Assembly (NCBI RefSeq): GCF_964020175.1
Contig: NZ_OZ026541.1
Location: 124,001 to 188,000, forward strand
Origin: Candidatus Mesenet endosymbiont of Phosphuga atrata
GTDB taxonomy: Bacteria > Pseudomonadota > Alphaproteobacteria > Rickettsiales > Anaplasmataceae
DNA length: 64,000 bases
Direction: 5' to 3'
A program made the position numbers and the translations under genes. Below the pieces are notes generated by a model. The model was not told the origin of the DNA. It saw nothing but the letters and a program-made list of their open reading frames with translations, and made no database searches. Positions 62,635-64,000 of the stretch are shown piece by piece. The stretch's first letter is position 1. Each line of letters begins with the position of its first letter.

Positions 62635-63345
62635 ATGAACAAAGGGTTTTCTCTTTTGGAGTTAACTATAGTATTAATTATTTTATCTATAGTTTTTAGT
62701 AATGTATTATCGCTGAAAAACAAATACATAAATAAAGAAAAATATCAGCAAACATTGAAGAAATTGGATCTGATAGAAAAAGCAATTGAATCATATGCAG
62801 CTTCTCATAATCGTCTTCCATGTCCAGCAATAGGAGAACTTAAAGCTAGCGAGAAGAAGTTTGGCCTGGAGAGCACAAATCTTGAAGACGGAAATTTTAA
62901 ATGTAGGGACCTAATACTGTTTAAGCAAATATCACATGGAACTGTACCAGTACGTACTTTACAGCTTGATGATGATTTCATGTTTGATGGCTGGAACAGA
63001 CGCATCGGGTACTCAATTGATAGCAATTTTTCTAATCCAGAATATTACTTATCCTTACATAATGGTTCTATAAAAATAATTGGAGGAAATAATCAAGTAA
63101 AAACAAATCATGCAATGATGGTGCTTGTCAGCCATGGCAAAAATGGATATTGTGCATGGCCACATTATGGAGAAACACAAATTTACAATAGCTCTACTAA
63201 TGATGATAAAAGAGTAAATTGCTCAAACTATCAAACTGGTAATCATATTTTTATACAAAAACCTTTTTCAAAACAAAACCCTTCAGATGAACTTAGTTAT
63301 TTCGATGACATTGTTAGATATAAAATGAGATGGCAATTTAATTAA
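62635..63345 (+). CDS. Prepilin-type N-terminal methylation protein
   Basis: A 236-aa protein with a canonical type IV prepilin/pseudopilin leader: MNKG^FSLLELTIVLIILSI, with Gly at -1 and Glu at +5, followed by a hydrophobic helix. Residues about 35-75 form the extended pilin helix. The globular part has several Cys (C62, C90 and more) and KTNHAMMVLVSHGKNGYCAW. It has no neighbouring pilin or secretion genes. Isolated prepilin-like genes occur in Rickettsiales, but what assembles or secretes this one is not known. It converges on guaA. Confidence 0.85.
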   Translation: MNKGFSLLELTIVLIILSIVFSNVLSLKNKYINKEKYQQTLKKLDLIEKAIESYAASHNRLPCPAIGELKASEKKFGLESTNLEDGNFKCRDLILFKQISHGTVPVRTLQLDDDFMFDGWNRRIGYSIDSNFSNPEYYLSLHNGSIKIIGGNNQVKTNHAMMVLVSHGKNGYCAWPHYGETQIYNSSTNDDKRVNCSNYQTGNHIFIQKPFSKQNPSDELSYFDDIVRYKMRWQFN

Positions 63346-63381
63346 AATTGTATAAAGGTAACAGATATCTCAAAAGTGCTT

Positions 63382-64000
63382 TTACTCCCACTCAATTGTA
63401 GCAGGTGGTTTTGAGGTTATATCATACACTACCCTATTTACATTTTTAACCTGATTAACAATTGCATTACTAACATTTTGCAGAAAGTCCCAAAATATCC
63501 CTCCATATTGTTGCTTTGCCTCAAAAGGAAACGCATCTGCAGTCATTGCATCTGACGATGTTATAGCTCTTAGAGCACATACATATTTATAAGTCCTTCT
63601 ATCTCCCATTACCCCTACAGTTTTAATTGGTAGCAATATGGCAAAAGCCTGCCATATCGCACTATATAAATTATAATCCTTCATCATATTGATATATATA
63701 TGATCTATTTCTTGCAGTGTTTTAACTTTCTCTTCTGTGACTTCACCAATAATCCGCAAAGCAAGTCCAGGACCAGGAAATGGGTGACAAAAAAGAACAT
63801 CATCTGGCAATTCTAATTCTTTACCCAGCAGCCTTACTTCATCTTTAAACAAGGAACGCAAAGGTTCCACAAGCTTTAATTGCATTTTTTCTGGTAGCCC
63901 ACCAACATTATGATGAGATTTTATTTTCGTGTCCTGTCCATAACTTGAACCAAAACCTGATTCTATCACATCAGAATATATAGTTCCCTGCATTAAGAAA
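63382..64000 (-). CDS. guaA: GMP synthase, C-terminal part (gene continues past right edge)
   Basis: The last ~206 residues of GMP synthase (glutamine-hydrolysing), which makes GMP from XMP. The frame is open to the window edge, reading [17 protein letters not shown] at its start. The dimerisation domain has [20 protein letters not shown], the conserved [36 protein letters not shown] and the family-typical end KPPATIEWE. The N-terminal amidotransferase and ATP-binding parts lie outside. Confidence 0.97.
   Translation of the reverse strand, partial: FLMQGTIYSDVIESGFGSSYGQDTKIKSHHNVGGLPEKMQLKLVEPLRSLFKDEVRLLGKELELPDDVLFCHPFPGPGLALRIIGEVTEEKVKTLQEIDHIYINMMKDYNLYSAIWQAFAILLPIKTVGVMGDRRTYKYVCALRAITSSDAMTADAFPFEAKQQYGGIFWDFLQNVSNAIVNQVKNVNRVVYDITSKPPATIEWE

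Noticed and set aside
1-64000. CRISPR array.
   Set aside because: No regularly spaced direct repeats with unique spacers were seen; the only dense repeat block (16469-16756) has units in both orientations with irregular spacing.

Overview
The window looks like part of a Wolbachia (Rickettsiales, Alphaproteobacteria) chromosome carrying a WO-type prophage. The evidence is AT-rich DNA, ankyrin-repeat genes inside and beside a phage, the phage order ParB/methylase - terS - ankyrin - terL - RelBE-like pair - portal, a large serine integrase next to a DUF2924 gene, and Rickettsiales-type housekeeping genes (coxB-coxA-ctaB, recF, argF, a type I secretion HlyD protein). I could not run a database search, so genus and family names rest on recognition of motifs and gene order.

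Bases 1-39316 are prophage. A P2-like contractile tail operon (tape measure, E/E', tube FII, sheath FI, fibre genes, DUF4815 protein) runs on the minus strand from about 9438 to beyond the left edge. Divergent from it is an unrecognised two-gene module (9572-11891). A minus-strand replication/recombination block follows: small ORF, ssDNA-binding-like protein, two RecA-like ATPases, a sigma factor, and a toprim primase-helicase with an iteron-like array at its 3' end. A plus-strand operon then carries RhuM, a RuvC-like nuclease, the ParB-methylase, terS-ankyrin-terL, a toxin-antitoxin pair, lambda-like head genes, and P2-like baseplate genes V, PAAR, W, J and I. The prophage end holds DUF2924, the serine integrase and a frameshifted radC.

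Bases 39342-48337 hold xth followed by accessory genes: a Wolbachia-type paralogous family (one intact copy, one broken), two ankyrin/membrane genes, a coiled-coil membrane gene, tRNA-Val(UAC) and an ankyrin remnant. Bases 48338-64000 are ordinary chromosome: hlyD, recF, argF, a 36-aa membrane protein, ctaB, coxA, coxB, an IS200-like remnant, thiL, a YihY family gene, an SDR gene, dnaK, an RNase E/G gene, a prepilin-like gene, and the 3' part of guaA.

The most notable signals are these. A two-part promoter motif (TGAACA, 17 bp, GATTAT-like) sits ahead of four prophage operons, with a weaker copy ahead of the phage's own sigma gene. Seven exact TGCCAACT units form an array beside the replication gene. 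A P2-style -1 frameshift site lies in gene E. A hairpin buries the Shine-Dalgarno sequence of baseplate gene J. The unknown gene pair at 9572-11891 has a second member that is interrupted by one in-frame TAG. An unknown gene inside the baseplate operon appears to be a remote relative of the accessory family at 40-43 kb.
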